A DNA stretch of 58,394 bases from Lacticaseibacillus songhuajiangensis (GTDB lineage Bacteria > Bacillota > Bacilli > Lactobacillales > Lactobacillaceae), in contig NZ_RHNR01000010.1 of assembly GCF_003946025.1 (NCBI RefSeq), forward strand, positions 1-58,394, given 5' to 3'. This document shows positions 42,717 to 52,536 of this stretch, piece by piece. The notes under the pieces are model-generated. The model did not search any database. It worked only from the letters and a program-made list of their open reading frames with translations, and was not told the DNA's origin. Made by a program: the position numbers and the translations under genes. Position 1 is the first letter of the stretch. Every line of letters begins with the position of its first letter.

Positions 42717-44888
42717 CTAAATCGAGCAACTCTCGCAAGCATTTGCCCCAATTTCATCCGCATCATCCGTAAACGTTCGGATGTAGTAGATGGACTTGAT
42801 GCCCTTAGCGTGTGCGTAGTTGCGCAGGATGTTGAGATCGCGGGTGGTCATCTTGTTTGTTCGCCCAGCTTTCCACGGGTAGATACCTTCTGGAATCGTG
42901 CTGCGCATGAAGAAGGTCATGGACATACCCTGATCGACGTGCTGCTGGGCGGCGGCGTAAACGTCGACGACTTTACGCATGTCGGTGTCGTAGGCACTCT
43001 TGTAGTATGGCAGGGTATCGTTAGCCAGACCACTAGCTGGGTAGTAAATCGTCCCGATGGTCTTCTCCTGGCGGTCCTCGATGCGGTTCACGATTGGGTG
43101 CAGGGAAGAGCTGGTGTCGTTGATGTAACTGATGGAGCCGTTTGGAGCGACGGCCATGCGGTTCTGGTGGTAGAGACCGTACTTCACCACGTCATCGCGC
43201 AGGGCAACCCAGTCTTCTGTGGTGGGGATGTGGATGCCAGCGAACTGCTGCGCTACTTCTGGGTACTTTGGCTGCCAGTCCTTTTCAATGTAACGGTCGA
43301 AGTAGCTGCCGTCCGCGTACTTGCTCTTGGCGAAATTGTGGAAGACCTGGCCGCGTTCACGCGCGATGGCGTTGGAGGCCTTGAGCGTGTAGAAGTTCAG
43401 CAGCAGGAAGTAGATGTTGGTGAAGTCCAGGGATTCAGGACTACCGTATTCCATGTGGTGCTTAGCAAAGTAAGTGTGCAGACCCATGGCCCCGAGGCCG
43501 ATGGAATGCGCGAGGTCGTTGCCGTGCTGGACGGATGGAACCACGTCAATTTTGCTATTGTCGGTCACGTAGGTCAGGGCGCGGACCATGGCGTCGACAC
43601 TCTTCTCGAAGTTCGGCGACTTCATCAAGTTGGGGATGTTGGTGGAGCCGAGGTTACAAGAAACGTCGGTGCCGAGCACGTCGTATTCCTGACGGTTGTT
43701 AATCTGGGAAGGGGTCTGCACCTGCATGATTTCCGAGCAGAGGTTACTCATGATAATTTTGCCGTCAATCGGGCTAGCGTTGTTGGCCGTGTCGACGTTC
43801 ATGATGTAAGGGTAGCCGGATTCTTGCTGGAGCTTGCTGATCTCGGTTTCCAGGTCGCGGGCGCGAATCTTGGTCTTGCGGATGTTCGGGTTGGCAACCA
43901 GCTTGTCGTATTCCTTGGTGATGTCAATGTAGGAGAATGGCTTGCCGTATTCACGTTCAACGCTGTACGGGGAGAAGAGGTACATGTCGGCGTCTTCGCG
44001 GACGAGTTCGTAGTACTTGTCGGGGACGATGACACCAAGGCTGAGCGTCTTCAGGCGGTATTTTTCATCCGCGTTTTCCTTCTTGGCACCCAGGAAAGCG
44101 ATGATGTCGGGATGGAAGACGTTCAGGTAAACGACACCGGCACCCTGACGCTGGCCAAGTTGGTTGGAGTAGGAGAAGGAGTCTTCCAGCAGCTTCATGA
44201 CTGGGAGCACGCCGCTAGCGGCGCCTTCGATACCCTTGATGGGGGCGCCACCTTCACGCAGGTTAGACAGCGTGATACCGACCCCACCACCGATACGGGA
44301 GAGTTCGAGCGCGGAGTTAATCGCGCGGCCGATGCTGTTCATGTCGTCGCCGACCTGGAGCAGGAAACAGGACACGAGCTCACCACGGCGGGCGCGACCA
44401 GCGTTCAGGAAACTAGGTGTTGCCGGCTGGTAGCGCTGGTGGATCATTTCGTCCGCGAGCGTGCGGGCCAGGTCTTCACTGCCATCAGCGAAGAAGAGGG
44501 CGTTGGCGAAGACGCGTTCTGGGAAGCCTTCAAGGTAGGATTCGCCGTCGTTGGTCTTGAGCGCGTACTGGGCGTAGAACTTGTAGGCGGCCATGAAGCT
44601 CTGGAACTGGAAGCCTTGCGCAGCCAGGTAGTCGCTCAATTCCTGCTTGAAGGCGTCACTGTATTTGCTCAGGAACTCGGCTTCGTAGTAGTCGTTGGCG
44701 ACCAGGTAGTCGAGCCGTTCCTTTAATGAGGCAAAACGCATCGTGTTGGGCTCAACGTTTTCCTTAAAGAAGGCGGCGAGGGCCTCCTTGTCCTTTTCCA
44801 GCGGAATCTGGCCGTTAACGGGGATGTTGATTTCGTTGTTCAGCTTGAAGTATGTGACTTGACCCGGATCGATTTCCTTGATGCCCAT
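42717..44888 (-). CDS. nrdE: Class Ib ribonucleotide reductase large subunit
   Basis: About 723 aa catalytic subunit that reduces ribonucleoside diphosphates. Seen are ATPSFLNAGRARRGELVSCFL with one active-site cysteine, IMSNLCSEIMQ with the central cysteine, the radical-transfer Tyr region near the C-terminus, and the C-terminal redox pair CESCSI that NrdH reduces. The ATG at 44888 is chosen; an in-frame GTG at 44900 (MGNAMG) is possible. It lies downstream of nrdH, separated by a terminator-like hairpin. Confidence 0.94.
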   Translation of the reverse strand: MGIKEIDPGQVTYFKLNNEINIPVNGQIPLEKDKEALAAFFKENVEPNTMRFASLKERLDYLVANDYYEAEFLSKYSDAFKQELSDYLAAQGFQFQSFMAAYKFYAQYALKTNDGESYLEGFPERVFANALFFADGSEDLARTLADEMIHQRYQPATPSFLNAGRARRGELVSCFLLQVGDDMNSIGRAINSALELSRIGGGVGITLSNLREGGAPIKGIEGAASGVLPVMKLLEDSFSYSNQLGQRQGAGVVYLNVFHPDIIAFLGAKKENADEKYRLKTLSLGVIVPDKYYELVREDADMYLFSPYSVEREYGKPFSYIDITKEYDKLVANPNIRKTKIRARDLETEISKLQQESGYPYIMNVDTANNASPIDGKIIMSNLCSEIMQVQTPSQINNRQEYDVLGTDVSCNLGSTNIPNLMKSPNFEKSVDAMVRALTYVTDNSKIDVVPSVQHGNDLAHSIGLGAMGLHTYFAKHHMEYGSPESLDFTNIYFLLLNFYTLKASNAIARERGQVFHNFAKSKYADGSYFDRYIEKDWQPKYPEVAQQFAGIHIPTTEDWVALRDDVVKYGLYHQNRMAVAPNGSISYINDTSSSLHPIVNRIEDRQEKTIGTIYYPASGLANDTLPYYKSAYDTDMRKVVDVYAAAQQHVDQGMSMTFFMRSTIPEGIYPWKAGRTNKMTTRDLNILRNYAHAKGIKSIYYIRTFTDDADEIGANACESCSI

Positions 44889-44923
44889 TGCGTTTCCCAC
44901 TTTCTATTAGTTAGTATCTTGAA

Positions 44924-44963
44924 GCGAAAACGAAGGAGCCGCGACAGTGTCGCAGCTCCTTCG
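44924..44963 (-). terminator. Partial terminator between nrdH and nrdE
   Basis: CGAAGGAGCTGCGACA pairs with TGTCGCGGCTCCTTCG, followed by TTTTCG on the minus strand. It lies within the nrdH-nrdE gap, so it may lower nrdE expression relative to nrdH. Confidence 0.65.
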
Positions 44964-44984
44964 TGCGCTGCTTTTTAGAAGTTA

Positions 44985-45212
44985 TTAGTTGAGTTTAGCG
45001 AGTGCGTCCGGACGGAAGCCGGAGAACGGTGTCATGCCGTCAGCCTCGACGACAGGGACGGCCTTGAAGCCCTGCGCCTTGAGGTAGTCAATGGCTTCTG
45101 GCTCGTTATTAATATTGCGCTCGGTGAACGGGATGTTGTGGGTGCTCAGGTAGTTGCGGGTCATCCGGCACTGGGGGCAGCCGTTCTTCGTAAACAGGGT
45201 AATGTTCTTCAT
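44985..45212 (-). CDS. nrdH: NrdH-redoxin
   Basis: 75-aa glutaredoxin-like protein with thioredoxin-reductase-type specificity. The redox motif is CPQC in LFTKNGCPQCRMTRNYL, and the C-terminal FSGFRPDALAKL is the NrdH signature. It delivers electrons to the CESC tail of NrdE. The ATG at 45212 has AAGAAGG upstream. Confidence 0.93.
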   Translation of the reverse strand: MKNITLFTKNGCPQCRMTRNYLSTHNIPFTERNINNEPEAIDYLKAQGFKAVPVVEADGMTPFSGFRPDALAKLN

Positions 45213-45252
45213 AATGTTCAACCTTCTTTGCTTTCGTTCTGATGTCATTATC

Positions 45253-45299
45253 ATACTTTATCTAGTGTTACGGGTCAATCTTTTGACTATATATTGCGT
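45253..45299. promoter_or_regulatory. Tandem NrdR-like boxes upstream of nrdHE
   Basis: ATACTTTATCTAGTGT (45253-45268) and TGACTATATATTGCGT (45284-45299). They match the palindromic NrdR box ACACTATATATAGTGT at 13 and 12 of 16 positions. The centres are 31 bp apart, three helical turns, the usual spacing for NrdR pairs. Confidence 0.65.
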
Positions 45300-45416
45300 T
45301 TGTGCAGATGAATATTTCAAAGCGCACCCCCGCGCGGTTTATGCACGACGATGCGCTATCATACAGTGAAAATGCGGTGATTAGCGGTAAAAATTCATGT
45401 TACAAATTTGTCGCAA

Positions 45417-45432
45417 GCACTATATCTTGTGT
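45417..45432. promoter_or_regulatory. Single NrdR-like box upstream of nrdFI
   Basis: GCACTATATCTTGTGT, 13 of 16 to the NrdR consensus, 10 bp before a TATAAT at 45443-45448. Confidence 0.55.
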
Positions 45433-45501
45433 CTGGATACGGTATAATTAGCGGCATCGAGAATGTAATTGTTATTTTGCAAAAAGAGGGGAACGCCTAT
45501 C

Positions 45502-46509
45502 ATGACAGACAAATTGAGCGAAATTGGTAACTATAAGGCCATCAACTGGGACCGTGTGAGTGATGACATCGACAAGGCCACTTGGGAAAAGCTGACCGAA
45601 CAGTTCTGGTTGGACACCCGCATTCCGGTTTCCAACGACATGGACGACTGGCGCGAGCTGGACAGCGACCACCAGTGGGTTGTTGGCCACGTCTTCGGCG
45701 GTCTCACCTTGCTGGACACCGTGCAGAGCCAGGACGGCATGCGCGCGCTGACCACCGGCGCCATTACGCCGCACGAAAAGGCCGTGCTGAACAACATTCA
45801 GTTCATGGAATCCGTGCATGCCAAGTCCTACTCCACGATTTTCTCCACCTTGAACACGCAGAGTGAAATCGACGAGATTTTCCAGTGGTCCGATTCTGAA
45901 GACTTCCTGCAGAACAAGGCGCAGTGGATTGTCGACATCTACCGCAACGATCCAGACCCACTGCACAAGAAGGTTGCCAACGTCTTCCTGGAAACCTGCC
46001 TGTTCTACTCTGGTTTCTACACGCCGCTGTACTACCTGGGCAACAACAAGCTCAACAACGTCGCCGAAATCATCAAGTTGATTCTGCGTGACGAATCCGT
46101 GCACGGCACCTACATTGGCTACAAGTACCAGGTTGCCTACAACCAGCTGACTGACGCCGAGAAGCAGGCACAAGACGATTGGGCCTACGACTTGCTCTAC
46201 AAGCTCTACGCCAACGAAGAAAAGTACGCGGGTCTGTGCTACGATCAGGTCGGCTGGACGAACGAAGTCATGACTTTTGTCCAGTACAACGCCAACAAGG
46301 CGCTGATGAACTTGGGTAAGGAAGGCCTCTTCCCAACGACCGCCAGCGACGTGAACCCAATCATCATGAACGGGATCAACACGACAACCTCCAACCACGA
46401 CTTCTTCTCCCAGGTCGGGAACGGTTACTTGCTTGGTCAGGTTGAAGCCATGAATGACGACGACTACAACATCGGGATTGCCGATGACCCTGAAGAAGGT
46501 GACAAGTAA
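45502..46509 (+). CDS. nrdF: Class Ib ribonucleotide reductase small subunit
   Basis: 335-aa metal-dependent subunit carrying the tyrosyl radical. Ferritin-like helices include NNIQFMESVHAKSYS and LILRDESVHGTYIGYKYQ, with Glu and His ligands. The ATG at 45502 has AGAGGGG upstream. It is divergent from nrdHE and overlaps nrdI by 1 bp (TAATG). Confidence 0.94.
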   Translation: MTDKLSEIGNYKAINWDRVSDDIDKATWEKLTEQFWLDTRIPVSNDMDDWRELDSDHQWVVGHVFGGLTLLDTVQSQDGMRALTTGAITPHEKAVLNNIQFMESVHAKSYSTIFSTLNTQSEIDEIFQWSDSEDFLQNKAQWIVDIYRNDPDPLHKKVANVFLETCLFYSGFYTPLYYLGNNKLNNVAEIIKLILRDESVHGTYIGYKYQVAYNQLTDAEKQAQDDWAYDLLYKLYANEEKYAGLCYDQVGWTNEVMTFVQYNANKALMNLGKEGLFPTTASDVNPIIMNGINTTTSNHDFFSQVGNGYLLGQVEAMNDDDYNIGIADDPEEGDK

Positions 46510-47003
46510 TGACGGCTGCAATTAACCTCTTTTACGTGTCCATCTCTGGTAACACGCGTTCATTCGTTGGCAAGCTCGAAGCCGAAGCCAAGAAGCAAAA
46601 TGCTTTGGACGCCGTTGCACCATTGCTGCACGCGGTGGAATACGACGAGCAGTGCGACGTTTCCATCATGGACCAGCCGTATTTTGTCATGGTGCCAACT
46701 TACCTGGATGGCGGCGACGGCATCAACAACGGCTACAAGGAAGTTCTGACCCTCGACTTCCGCGACGAGCTGGACGACGGCAATCACGACAACCTGTTGG
46801 GCGTCATCGGCAGCGGCAACCGCAACTTCAACGCGCAGTTTGGCCTCACCGCCAAGCACTACGCGCGCCGCTTCAACTCTCCGCTGATTGGGCTGTACGA
46901 ATTGCGCGGCAACGCGGAGGAAGCAGCCAAAATTTACAGCACGATGCGTAAGTACGCAGCCGACTTTGCCAAGCGCGGCGTTAAGCGTGCACTGGTGCAC
47001 TAG
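46509..47003 (+). CDS. nrdI: Flavodoxin-like NrdI
   Basis: 164-aa FMN protein that supplies oxidant to assemble the dimanganese-tyrosyl cofactor of NrdF. FMN-loop motifs are YVSISGNTRSFVGKL and PTYLDGGDGINNGYKEV. It is coupled to nrdF; the manganese importer elsewhere in the window would support its metal supply. Confidence 0.92.
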   Translation: MTAAINLFYVSISGNTRSFVGKLEAEAKKQNALDAVAPLLHAVEYDEQCDVSIMDQPYFVMVPTYLDGGDGINNGYKEVLTLDFRDELDDGNHDNLLGVIGSGNRNFNAQFGLTAKHYARRFNSPLIGLYELRGNAEEAAKIYSTMRKYAADFAKRGVKRALVH

Positions 47004-47010
47004 TTTTTTG

Positions 47011-47037
47011 AGAGCTCTCGCAAGGGGGCTCTTTTTT
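47011..47037 (+). terminator. nrdFI terminator
   Basis: AGAGCTCTC-GCAA-GGGGGCTCT (two G-U pairs) then TTTTTT. Confidence 0.75.
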
Positions 47038-47072
47038 GTCGCCGCCGTTAGGCGGTGGGAGTCGGCAACTCC

Positions 47073-47297
47073 GGCGTGAGTGCGCTTGGGCTGCGCTCCG
47101 GTGAACTACGTCGGGCGGGACCGCTCCAGGCGGCCTTGCCGTCTTCCGCTGGCAAATTTGCCGCAAACCCGGCGTCAAATTTGCGCTCCTGAGATAATCT
47201 GCAGTGTACACCCGGCAAGACCCACGCCGGGCATACACTGCAGATTATCTTGTCGCCCGACTCCGTTCCCTCCGCTCCGCCCAAGCACACTCACGCC
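47073..47297. repeat. Nested palindromic element, copy C (forward)
   Basis: 225 bp bounded by 19-nt inverted repeats with one mismatch (GGCGTGAGTGCGCTTGGGC). Core: GTCTTCCGCTGGC, then GCAAATTTG pairing with CAAATTTGC, GCGCTCCTGAG, then AGATAATCTGCAGTGTA perfectly complementary to its partner around CCCGGC-AAGACCCAC-GCCGGG. Confidence 0.82.
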
Positions 47298-47572
47298 TCC
47301 GTGGCCAACACGTTACTAAGCAGTAAATACCGCACTAACCGCTCGGCTACACATCGATCGTGACTAGGAGATGACTGTCTCGTGTACATAGAGAGGCTGC
47401 GGCAACAGTATTCACGATGTTTGAGAAGACAGATGAACTCTTCACTCTGTAACTTTTTCAGATTACATGTCCATTCTCGCCAGCGTAGCCTGAAACTTTC
47501 ACCACTATTATCATCCTTGCGGATGAATTGATTGAAAGTTTCAACGCTTACACGGACAGCAACAACAGAAAT
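47298..47572. other. Intergenic stretch with one inverted repeat
   Basis: No supported gene. TGAAACTTTCA (47491-47501) and TGAAAGTTTCA (47533-47543) flank a central CATCC-TTGC-GGATG. A shortened version recurs at 58251-58273. Confidence 0.45.
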
Positions 47573-47610
47573 CCCCCGCACGCGAACGAAGGGGTGGTCG
47601 CGTGCGGGGG
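47573..47610 (-). terminator. carAB terminator
   Basis: CCCCCGCACGCGA...TCGCGTGCGGGGG then ATTTCTGTT on the minus strand, 36 bp after carB. Confidence 0.75.
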
Positions 47611-47645
47611 ATTCGGTTAATGGCCAATGTGCTGAAAAGGCACAG

Positions 47646-50600
47646 CTACTTGGCAATCATTTCGGGGTGTTCTGCTACCGCCTTCAGAATCGCGTAGACA
47701 GTATCGAGGCAGGTGAACAGCGGAATTTTGTCCGCAATCGCCGCCTGGCGGAGTTCTGTCGCGCCGGCTTCCTCAACCGGTAGTGTGCTGATGACCAGTG
47801 CGGCCGTTGGTACAGCCGTGAGCATGGCCGCAGCACTGATGCCGAGCTCGGGCCTGCCAATCGCAGTTGCCTGCGCGGCTGGCAAGGCCACGCTGTAGCC
47901 GGCGGTGGTGAGCTGCGTCAGCAAGTCATCTGCATCCTGCAGATCCGAGTCAGCGAGGGTGCAGAGCACTTGGCCGCTGGTTGGGATGTGCATTTTGGCA
48001 CCGGCGAAGGCGCGGGCGAGGGCATCGCCGAAGGTCTTGCCGCTACCCATGACTTCACCGGTCGACTTCATCTCCGGCGACAGCAGCGGGTCTACGCCCG
48101 GCAGCTTGGTGAAGGAGAAGACCGGCGCCTTGACGTGCACCATGTTCTTAGCGGCGACGAGGCCGGTCTTGTACCCAAGGTCGGCGAGCTTCGTGCCGAG
48201 CATTACGCTGGTTGCCAGCTGGGTCATCGGGATTCCGGTCACCTTGCTGATGAACGGCACCGTCCGCGAGGCCCGTGGGTTCACTTCAATCACGTAGGCG
48301 GTGTCGTTATGGATGACGAACTGCACGTTCATGATGCCAATGGTGTGCAGTGCGCCGGCCAGCGCCGTCGCGGCGTGCGCCATCTCGGCTTGCACCTTGG
48401 AGCTGAGCGTTTGCGGCGGGTAGACCGCCATCGAGTCACCGGAGTGCACCCCGTCGCGCTCGATGTGTTGCATAATGCCCGGGATGACGGCGGTTGTGCC
48501 GTCCGCGATGACGTCCACTTCGGCTTCCTGCCCAGTGAGGTAGGAGTCGATGAGAACGGGGTGCTCATTACTAATGGACACCGCGCGGTCGATGTAATCG
48601 CGCAGTTCAGCTTCGTCGCGCACGATTTCCATCGCCCGGCCGCCGAGAACGTAGGATGGGCGGATGAGGACGGGGTAGCCAATCTCATTGGCTGCCGCGA
48701 TGGCTTCTGGCGTGGTCATCGCCGTTTTGCCGACGGGTTGCGGCAGGCCGAGTTGCTGCATGACGGCGTTGAAGCCTTCCCGGTCCTCGGCCCGGTCAAT
48801 GTCTTCAAGTTTCGTGCCCAGAATTTTGACACCCGCCGCTGCCAGTGGGGCTGCCAGGTTGATGGCGGTTTGGCCGCCAAACTGAACGACCACGCCGACC
48901 GGCTGTTCGAGTTCAATGACGTTCATGACGTCTTCAAAAGTCAGCGGCTCGAAGTACAACTTGTCGGACACCGAGAAGTCGGTGGAAACCGTCTCCGGGT
49001 TGGAGTTGATGATAATGGCCGCGTAACCGGCCTTGCGGATGCTCTCGGCGGCGTGCACGGTGGCGTAGTCGAATTCGACACCCTGACCGATGCGAATCGG
49101 TCCGCTACCCAGCACCAGTACAGACGGCTTAGTCAGCTTCGTGCTCTCGGTGACCTGCTCGTAAGTGGAGTAGAAGTAGGGCGTCTTGCTGGCGAACTCA
49201 CCGGCGACGGTGTCGACCATTTTGTAGACCGGCGCGATGCCGGCCGCCTGGCGCTGCTTACGAATCGTCAGCTCGCTGTTGCCGCTGAGCTGGGCAATCG
49301 TCAGGTCGCCGAGCCCGTACTTCTTGGCAGCTTGCAAAATGGCAGTCGGCACTGGGCCGATTTTGAGCTGGGCTTCCAGCTCGGTGATGTGCAGCAGCTT
49401 GTCCAAGAAGAACGCGTCGATGCCGGTTACCGTGTTCAGGGCCTCAATGCTGATGCCGCGCCGCAGCAGTTCCGTCACCTGGAAGAGACGCTCGTCGGTG
49501 GCCACGCCGGGCTTGATGGCGCTCATCAGGGCGCCAGAACTGATGGTGCCGTAACGCTTGCTGGCTAGCCCTGGGGTACCAATTTCGAGTGAACGAACCG
49601 CCTTGTTCATGGCCTCTTCAAAGGTGCGGCCAATCGCCATGACTTCCCCGGTCGCTTTCATCTGCGTGCCCAGCGTCCGGTCGGCGCTAGCGAACTTATC
49701 AAAGGGCCAGCGCGGAATTTTGACGACCACATAGTCCAGCGCCGGTTCGAACTCGGCGAGGGTCGTCCCGGTGACGGGATTGGTGATTTCGTCGAGGTTT
49801 AGGCCCACCGCGATTTTGGCGGCCATCTTGGCAATTGGGTAACCGGTGGCCTTGCTGGCGAGGGCGGAGGAGCGGGACACCCGCGGGTTCACTTCAATGA
49901 TGTAGTACTTGAAGCTCTGCGGATCCAGTGCCATCTGGATGTTGCAGCCGCCCTCAATCTTGAGCGCGCGGATAATCTTCAGCGCCGCGTCCCGCAGCAT
50001 CTGGTACTCCTTGTCGGCCAGCGTCTGCACGGGCGCGACGACAATTGAGTCGCCGGTGTGCACGCCAACGGGGTCAAAATTCTCCATTGAGGCCACGATG
50101 AGCGCATCGTCGTGGGCGTCGCGCATCACTTCGAACTCGATTTCCTTGAAGCCGGCGATGGAGCGCTCGATGAGTACCTGGGTCACGGGCGACAGTTCCA
50201 GCCCGCCCGCGGCAATGGTGCGTAGCTCCTGCTCGTTGTTGGCAAAACCGCCCCCGGTGCCGCCCATGGTGTAGGCGGGCCGGACGATGACGGGGTAGCC
50301 AATTTGCGTAGCGAAGTCGACAGTTTCCTGCACGGTGGTGGCGATGGTGGATTCAGGCACGGGTTCGCCGAGCTGCTCCATCAGTTCTTTGAACTGTTCG
50401 CGATCCTCGGCTTGGTCGATGGCCGCCATTTTGGTGCCCAGCAGTTCGATGTTCAGTTCGTCCAGAATGCCAGATTCACTGAGCTCACGCGCCATGTTCA
50501 GCCCAGTCTGGCCGCCCAGAGTTGGCAAAATGGCGTCGGGCCGTTCCTTTTGCAGAATCGGTTTGAGCGCAGGCAGGGTGAGCGGCTCAATGTAGACTTT

Positions 50601-50786
50601 GTCCGCCATTTCGGCGTCGGTCATGATGGTGGCCGGGTTGGAGTTGACCAGGACAACCTGGTAGCCTTCTTCGCGCAGGGAGATGGCCGCCTGGGAGCCG
50701 GAGTAGTCGAACTCCGCGGCTTGGCCGATGATGATGGGGCCGGAGCCAATAATGAGAATTTTGTGAATATCCGTGCGTTTAGGCAT
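47646..50786 (-). CDS. carB: Carbamoyl-phosphate synthase large subunit
   Basis: 1,046 aa with two homologous synthetase halves. The first half begins [23 protein letters not shown] and the second [26 protein letters not shown]; each has an ATP-grasp domain ([15 protein letters not shown] and [10 protein letters not shown]). The C-terminal ~130 aa is the allosteric domain. It makes carbamoyl phosphate using ammonia from CarA. It overlaps carA by 8 bp. Next to argF and argGH, so this copy likely serves arginine synthesis. Confidence 0.96.
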   Translation of the reverse strand: MPKRTDIHKILIIGSGPIIIGQAAEFDYSGSQAAISLREEGYQVVLVNSNPATIMTDAEMADKVYIEPLTLPALKPILQKERPDAILPTLGGQTGLNMARELSESGILDELNIELLGTKMAAIDQAEDREQFKELMEQLGEPVPESTIATTVQETVDFATQIGYPVIVRPAYTMGGTGGGFANNEQELRTIAAGGLELSPVTQVLIERSIAGFKEIEFEVMRDAHDDALIVASMENFDPVGVHTGDSIVVAPVQTLADKEYQMLRDAALKIIRALKIEGGCNIQMALDPQSFKYYIIEVNPRVSRSSALASKATGYPIAKMAAKIAVGLNLDEITNPVTGTTLAEFEPALDYVVVKIPRWPFDKFASADRTLGTQMKATGEVMAIGRTFEEAMNKAVRSLEIGTPGLASKRYGTISSGALMSAIKPGVATDERLFQVTELLRRGISIEALNTVTGIDAFFLDKLLHITELEAQLKIGPVPTAILQAAKKYGLGDLTIAQLSGNSELTIRKQRQAAGIAPVYKMVDTVAGEFASKTPYFYSTYEQVTESTKLTKPSVLVLGSGPIRIGQGVEFDYATVHAAESIRKAGYAAIIINSNPETVSTDFSVSDKLYFEPLTFEDVMNVIELEQPVGVVVQFGGQTAINLAAPLAAAGVKILGTKLEDIDRAEDREGFNAVMQQLGLPQPVGKTAMTTPEAIAAANEIGYPVLIRPSYVLGGRAMEIVRDEAELRDYIDRAVSISNEHPVLIDSYLTGQEAEVDVIADGTTAVIPGIMQHIERDGVHSGDSMAVYPPQTLSSKVQAEMAHAATALAGALHTIGIMNVQFVIHNDTAYVIEVNPRASRTVPFISKVTGIPMTQLATSVMLGTKLADLGYKTGLVAAKNMVHVKAPVFSFTKLPGVDPLLSPEMKSTGEVMGSGKTFGDALARAFAGAKMHIPTSGQVLCTLADSDLQDADDLLTQLTTAGYSVALPAAQATAIGRPELGISAAAMLTAVPTAALVISTLPVEEAGATELRQAAIADKIPLFTCLDTVYAILKAVAEHPEMIAK

Positions 50787-51861
50787 GGGCAGGGGCCTCC
50801 TTTGCGGCGAGAATGTTGCGTTTGAACTGGTCGAACAGGCCGGCGTAATCGTGCGGACCAGGCGCGGCGTCCGGGTGGAACTGCACTGAAAAGGCGTTGT
50901 GGCCGACTAGCTTGAGCCCTTCAACCGTGCCGTCGTTGATTTCTTCGTGGGTGACGGTCAGCCCGGTACCAGCCAGGGAATCCTTGGCGACTGCGAAGCC
51001 GTGGTTCTGACTGGTGAAACCAATGCTGCCATCAGCCAGGCTACGCACCGCGTGGTTAAACCCGCGGTGGCCAAACTTTAGCTTGTAGGTCTGCGCACCG
51101 TTGGCCAGCGCGAACAGCTGGTGTCCCAGGCAGATGGCCATCAGTGGCAATTGCGCCTGCAGTTCCCGAATCACGGGCAATACGTCCGCGAGTTCTTCAG
51201 GGTTGCCGGGACCGTTACTGAGCATCATTCCGTCCAGACCCGCGTCCAGAATGGTCTGGGCGTCAGTGGTGGCAGGGAACAGTACCGTCTGCATGCCCCG
51301 TGCATGTAGCTCCCGCAAAATGGAGTCCTTGTAGCCAAAGTCGAGCACCCCGACGCGCAGTTCGGCGGCGGCAGAGGCCGCTGGTGCCTGACTGGTGACG
51401 GCGGCAACTTGCTGCTGGCCATACTGGGCACTGGCAACTTGCGCGATGATTGCTGGCGTTACCTCGTCAACGAGCGCGGCTTGCATGACCCCGGCGTCAC
51501 GAATTTCCTTAGTCAGGGCGCGGGTGTCCACGCCGCTAATCCCGGGTAATTCGCACATGGCGGCCCAATCACCCAGACTCATGCTTTCGCGCCAGTTACT
51601 GGGACGGCGGGCAAGCTCGTGCACGACAATGGCGGCGGGTTGGGGATGACCAGACTCGTAGTCGTCTGGGTTCACGCCGTAGTTACCGATGAGTGGGTAA
51701 GTGAAGGTGAGGATTTGGTCATGGTATGAGGCGTCAGTGATGGCTTCCTGGTAGCCAGTCATTCCGGTTGTGAAGACGAGCTCGCCGGCGGCCGCTTTCT
51801 GTGATCCGAACGCGGTCCCAGCGTAGACGGAGCCATTCGCCAATACAAGGTAACGTTGCAT
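50779..51861 (-). CDS. carA: Carbamoyl-phosphate synthase small subunit
   Basis: 360-aa glutamine amidotransferase subunit. The class I triad region contains the nucleophile in [15 protein letters not shown] and the His/Glu site in [14 protein letters not shown]. The N-terminal half has [17 protein letters not shown]. It hydrolyses glutamine and passes ammonia to CarB. A GGAAG site precedes the ATG. Confidence 0.95.
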   Translation of the reverse strand: MQRYLVLANGSVYAGTAFGSQKAAAGELVFTTGMTGYQEAITDASYHDQILTFTYPLIGNYGVNPDDYESGHPQPAAIVVHELARRPSNWRESMSLGDWAAMCELPGISGVDTRALTKEIRDAGVMQAALVDEVTPAIIAQVASAQYGQQQVAAVTSQAPAASAAAELRVGVLDFGYKDSILRELHARGMQTVLFPATTDAQTILDAGLDGMMLSNGPGNPEELADVLPVIRELQAQLPLMAICLGHQLFALANGAQTYKLKFGHRGFNHAVRSLADGSIGFTSQNHGFAVAKDSLAGTGLTVTHEEINDGTVEGLKLVGHNAFSVQFHPDAAPGPHDYAGLFDQFKRNILAAKEAPAHA

Positions 51862-51915
51862 AAAATCTACTTCCGTTTCTTAATGTGAATTTTGGTTTTA
51901 GTTTGAGGTCGGCCG

Positions 51916-52132
51916 GAGCGAGCGGCAAATGGTTACGCGTTCGGCAGAGATGCTGGCGGGGACCGTTCAAGCGCTTTGGGCTTTCACTGGCGATTTTGCC
52001 GCAAACCCAGCGTCAAAATCCCACTCCCGAGAAAATGAGTAGTGCACACCCGGCAAAACCCGCCAGCCATGCATAACTCATTTTCTTTTCGCCAGCATCT
52101 CCGCCGCCCGCTTCACCATTTGCCACTCGCTC
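51916..52132. repeat. Nested palindromic element, copy D (forward)
   Basis: 217 bp. Outer arms GAGCGAGCGGCAAATGGT and ACCATTTGCCACTCGCTC differ at one position. Core: GGCGGGGACCG, GGCGATTTTGCCGC, CCAGCGTCAAAAT, CTCCCGAG, then GAAAATGAGT / AACTCATTTTC around ACACCCGGC-AAAACCC-GCC, and TTTTCGCC. Confidence 0.8.
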
Positions 52133-52296
52133 CTTTGCGTACTCACGCTGTCAAGAGGAACAAGTAGCTCGCAGTAATACTGGTGGGTATTGTTTTCTCG
52201 TGCAAGCCGAAATATGAACAAAGTATTGACTATCTGCAAATTTATAATGGGAGTTTGTTCATGTTGTCTTTCTGCTCAATCATGTGAGTGCTCTAA

Positions 52297-52507
52297 GGTA
52301 ACGGGGCGGTTTGGTGTAGCGATGTGGCCCACCTTGCCGAAAAGAAAAATGTTGTGGTATGCGGCGGGTTTTGCCGTGTACCACGGCATTTTTATCGGGA
52401 GCGCAGATTTGACGTGGGTTTCGGCAAATCTGCCAGCGGAAGACCAAAGGTCTGAAGCGGTCCCCGGCAAGTCACCACCCCGCGCGGAACTAAACCACCC
52501 CGTTACC
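52297..52507. repeat. Nested palindromic element, copy E (reverse)
   Basis: 211 bp. Outer arms GGTAACGGGGCGGTTTGGT and ACTAAACCACCCCGTTACC (two mismatches). Minus-strand core: GGGGACCGCTTCAG, GTCTTCCGCTGGC, GCAGATTTG pairing with CAAATCTGC, GCGCTCCCGA, AAAAATG...CATTTTT around CGGC-AAAACCC-GCCG, then TTTTCGGC. It faces copy D. Confidence 0.8.
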
Positions 52508-52529
52508 GGACTTTCGTCCGGAATTTTTT
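52506..52529 (+). terminator. Plus-strand terminator at the edge of element E
   Basis: CCGGACTTTCGTCCGG followed by AATTTTTT. No plus-strand protein gene precedes it, so it would end a transcript running through elements D and E. Confidence 0.6.
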
Positions 52530-52536
52530 AACCGAA

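Noticed and set aside
42810..44726. 638-codon open frame on the plus strand
   Set aside because: It is antisense to nrdE, which has all family motifs; the frame is a by-product of G+C-rich codon usage and has no ribosome site or recognisable product.
45472..46521. 349-codon minus-strand frame
   Set aside because: Antisense to nrdF and without family similarity.
47291..47656. 121-codon minus-strand frame after carB
   Set aside because: It spans the carB terminator and an inverted repeat, has no ribosome site and no recognisable product.
47970..49568. 532-codon open frame on the plus strand
   Set aside because: Antisense to carB, with no recognisable product; carB is certain.
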